Shown here: positions 5,497 through 6,938 of the stretch, in pieces | Numbering within the stretch: position 1 is the first letter of the stretch | Layout: every line of letters begins with the position of its first letter | Origin: HGM10836 sp045580645 | GTDB lineage: Bacteria; Bacillota_I; Bacilli_A; RF39; UBA660 | NCBI GenBank assembly: GCA_045580645.1 | Contig: JAZNOG010000078.1 | Span: 1 to 6,938, forward strand | DNA: 6,938 nt | Direction of reading: 5' to 3' | The notes under the pieces: model-generated | Databases searched by the model: none | What the model was told of the DNA's origin: nothing | The model's input: only the letters and a program-made list of their open reading frames with translations | Program-made: the position numbers and the translations under genes

Positions 5497-6690
5497 ATGT
5501 CTACCCCAAAACATAAACATTTATCTTTTGAAGATAGATGCGTTATTCAAGAATTTTTAAATTATGGTTATAACTTTACTCAAATTGCTAATAGATTACA
5601 TAAAGATAGAACTACTATTGCTAAAGAAGTTTACAAAAATAGATTTTTAAGAAAAAGACAAACTAATAAAGATATTGCTTGTCCTAAAACTCTTAAGGCT
5701 CCTTATGTTTGTAATAGTTGTCCTAATTTTATTTCTTGTTCTAAATTAAGATACACTTATGATGCTTCTGTTGCTCATAACAACTATAAATATACTCTTA
5801 AAAATGTTAGATCTTCTTTACATATTACTAAAGAAGAAATTGCTTCAATAAATGATGTTATTTCTCCTTTAATGATCAACAAACATCATTCTATTAACCA
5901 TGTTTATATTTCTCATCCAGAACTTCTACCTTTTTCTAAATCAACTTTTTATAGATATATTGATTCAGGTATTTTAAGTGTTAGAAATATAGATTTACAA
6001 AGAAAAGTTAAGTTTAGAGTAAAAAAAGAACGCGATGATACTCGTGAAAAAGTTGATACTTCTATTAAAGTTGGAAGATTCTATTCTGATTTTAAAGATT
6101 ATATTGAATTTCATCCTCAAGCTTCAATTGTAGAAATGGATACAGTTATTGGAACCAGTGGAGGTAAAGGTGGAAAATGTTTTCTTACCCTACTTTTTAG
6201 ACAATTTAATTTTATGTTAATCTATTTGTTGCCATATAAAAAAGTTGAGTATGTTACTAAAGTATTTTTAGATTTAAAAAATACTCTTGGAAAAGAAGAA
6301 TTTGCTCGTTTGTTTGAAGTTATTTTAACAGACAACGGAACTGAATTTTCTGATCCTAAGAGTATTGAAATTGACATAAATACAGGTGAAAAAATATCAT
6401 CTGTATTCTACTGTGATCCTAATTGTTCATGGCAAAAAGGATCAATTGAGAAAAATCACGAATATATTAGATATATTCTGCCTAAAGGAACTTCTTTTGC
6501 TGGCTTGTCACAAGATGATTGTTATTTACTTGCTTCTCATATCAATTCTACACCTAGAATATCTTTAAATAATCAATCACCATATGATATAGCATTTAAG
6601 TTCATTGGTGAAGATAATATCAATAAATTTCATATTATTAAAATTGATTATGATGATATTGATTTATCTCCAAGATTATTAAAAAAATAA
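5497..6690 (+). CDS. IS30-family transposase
   Basis: A 397-residue DDE transposase that cuts and joins the ends of its element. The N-terminal helix-turn-helix (about residues 8-50) reads HLSFEDRCVIQEFL...FTQIANRLHKDRTTIAKEV, typical of IS30. A cysteine cluster follows at about 62-81 (CPKT...CNSCPNFISC), probably a zinc-binding module. The catalytic core has D215 in EMDTV, D279 in LTDNGTEF and E318 in KGSIEKNHEYIR, so all three acidic residues are present. The LPKGTSF and NSTPR...NNQSPYD motifs after it are also standard. I chose ATG 5497 because AAAGGA (5482-5487) lies nine bases upstream. A longer frame opening with TTG at 5467 lacks a ribosome binding site and would add an unconserved hydrophobic stretch. 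The gene is intact, with no frameshift. It ends TAA and has a weak AATAATC-type hairpin (6674-6692) over its stop without a T-run. Confidence 0.95.
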   Translation: MSTPKHKHLSFEDRCVIQEFLNYGYNFTQIANRLHKDRTTIAKEVYKNRFLRKRQTNKDIACPKTLKAPYVCNSCPNFISCSKLRYTYDASVAHNNYKYTLKNVRSSLHITKEEIASINDVISPLMINKHHSINHVYISHPELLPFSKSTFYRYIDSGILSVRNIDLQRKVKFRVKKERDDTREKVDTSIKVGRFYSDFKDYIEFHPQASIVEMDTVIGTSGGKGGKCFLTLLFRQFNFMLIYLLPYKKVEYVTKVFLDLKNTLGKEEFARLFEVILTDNGTEFSDPKSIEIDINTGEKISSVFYCDPNCSWQKGSIEKNHEYIRYILPKGTSFAGLSQDDCYLLASHINSTPRISLNNQSPYDIAFKFIGEDNINKFHIIKIDYDDIDLSPRLLKK

Positions 6691-6714
6691 TCATTTAATT
6701 TGTTAATACTAATG

Positions 6715-6726
6715 CGACCAAAACAT
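6715..6726 (-). repeat. Inner inverted repeat, right copy
   Basis: CGACCAAAACAT is the exact reverse complement of 5462-5473. Outside the 12-bp core the two copies are not clearly alike. Confidence 0.5.
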
Positions 6727-6743
6727 TATCTATTTTATGTTTT

Positions 6744-6763
6744 AAAACGGGAAATTACTTTTG
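6744..6763 (-). repeat. Right terminal inverted repeat of the IS (candidate)
   Basis: AAAACGGGAAATTACTTTTG is the partner of 5197-5216, matching 16 of 20 positions as reverse complement, including the GGGAA core. Confidence 0.58.
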
Positions 6764-6938
6764 TTCAAAAAATAATTTTTAAATTTCTCGTCTTTTTAAG
6801 TGCATAAATATAACAATTAAACGACCTTATAATAATATATTTTAATAAAAAAAGCAAGTTTCTACCCTTATTTTACGGGAACTTGCTGAAAGAAGGACAA
6901 ACATTCATTCTCAAGAGAACTTATCTTAGAATCTAACC
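6764..6938. other. Right flank of the IS, no gene identified
   Basis: These 175 bases hold no convincing gene. All three minus-strand frames next to the IS were read for the missing peptidase N-terminus. They hit stops or give sequence unlike that family. The left half is almost pure A/T. The right half is less AT-rich and contains the hairpin listed separately and a short palindrome TTAGAATCTAA near the edge. It may be the 3' end of a minus-strand gene or RNA lying beyond the window. Confidence 0.6.
6847..6887 (-). terminator. Terminator-like hairpin on the minus strand
   Basis: Read on the minus strand, AGCAAGTT (6887-6880) pairs with AACTTGCT (6860-6853). CCC/GGG extends the stem across a 4-base one-sided bulge, and seven U residues follow (6853-6847). 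This is a normal intrinsic terminator for a transcript entering from the right. A minus-strand frame of 23 codons from the window edge ends with TAA at 6868-6870 inside the loop, so the hairpin could overlap the stop of a gene that begins outside. Confidence 0.6.

Larger units (their letters stand above)
5197..6763 (+). mobile_element. IS30-family insertion sequence
   Basis: The element is about 1567 bp. It is bounded by imperfect inverted repeats and contains one DDE transposase gene reading left to right, with a long non-coding leader of 300 nt and a 3' tail of about 70 nt. The left boundary is supported independently, because the peptidase coding similarity stops exactly where the repeat begins. 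Both junctions have TT immediately outside (5195-5196 and 6764-6765), which could be a 2-bp target duplication but is weak evidence in AT-rich DNA. Its coding sequence favours T-ending codons (TCT, ACT, GCT, CTT), unlike the ATA/AAA-rich Rpn gene, in line with foreign origin. The length falls within the IS30 range. Exact ends are uncertain because a second, inner inverted repeat exists. Confidence 0.75.

Noticed and set aside
6386..6568. Plus-strand frame of 60 codons inside the transposase
   Set aside because: It overlaps the catalytic Glu region of the transposase in another frame, and I see no sign of programmed frameshifting, since the main frame is intact.
6868..6936. Partial minus-strand CDS of 23 codons at the right edge
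   Set aside because: Too short to judge. The openness could be chance, so it is only mentioned with the terminator.
6847..6938. T-box leader suggested by AAGGGTAGAAAC on the minus strand
   Set aside because: The segment is simply the 3' part of a terminator stem. No T-box antiterminator/terminator order or specifier loop can be seen.
1..6938. CRISPR array, tRNA or rRNA genes
   Set aside because: No spaced direct-repeat series, cloverleaf or conserved rRNA segment was found on either strand.

Overview
The window is strongly AT-rich and looks like chromosome from a low-GC Firmicute, probably a gut-type member of the Bacilli/Erysipelotrichia or RF39-like lineages. The support is a ComN-like regulator beside a long bifunctional Rel protein and Dtd, a YugP-type metallopeptidase, strong AGGAGG-type ribosome binding sites, and TGA used as stop with TGG for Trp, which argues against a Mycoplasma code. 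The lineage is an inference from gene content; no rRNA gene is present.

Left part (1-3095, + strand): a compact core operon. It holds the C-terminal tail of an unidentified gene, a ComN-like small regulator, the bifunctional (p)ppGpp synthetase/hydrolase, and D-aminoacyl-tRNA deacylase. Spacings are 26 nt, 8 nt and a 4-nt ATGA overlap. A well-formed intrinsic terminator follows. The unit links stringent-response control with proofreading of aminoacyl-tRNA.

Middle part (3096-4143, + strand): a single-gene transcription unit for an Rpn-family PD-(D/E)XK nuclease. It has its own candidate promoter, an AGGAGG ribosome binding site and a terminator overlapping the stop codon. Inside the gene, an in-frame AAAGGAGGG followed by ATG at 3835 would give a separate 98-residue C-terminal protein. 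This is the layout described for Rpn toxins with intragenic antitoxins, and it is the most interesting signal in the window.

Middle-right (4201-5196, - strand): a convergent two-gene unit made of the remains of a YugP-like membrane zinc metallopeptidase and, 2 nt downstream, a two-helix membrane protein with a C-terminal zinc ribbon. The peptidase has lost about its first 50 residues at the edge of an insertion sequence.

Right part (5197-6763): an IS30-family element with a 397-residue DDE transposase, imperfect 20-bp terminal inverted repeats, and a roughly 300-nt non-coding leader holding a strong one-directional terminator hairpin. The sequence to its right (6764-6938) does not contain the missing peptidase N-terminus. 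It shows only a minus-strand terminator-like hairpin, so the IS seems to join two loci that were not originally adjacent.
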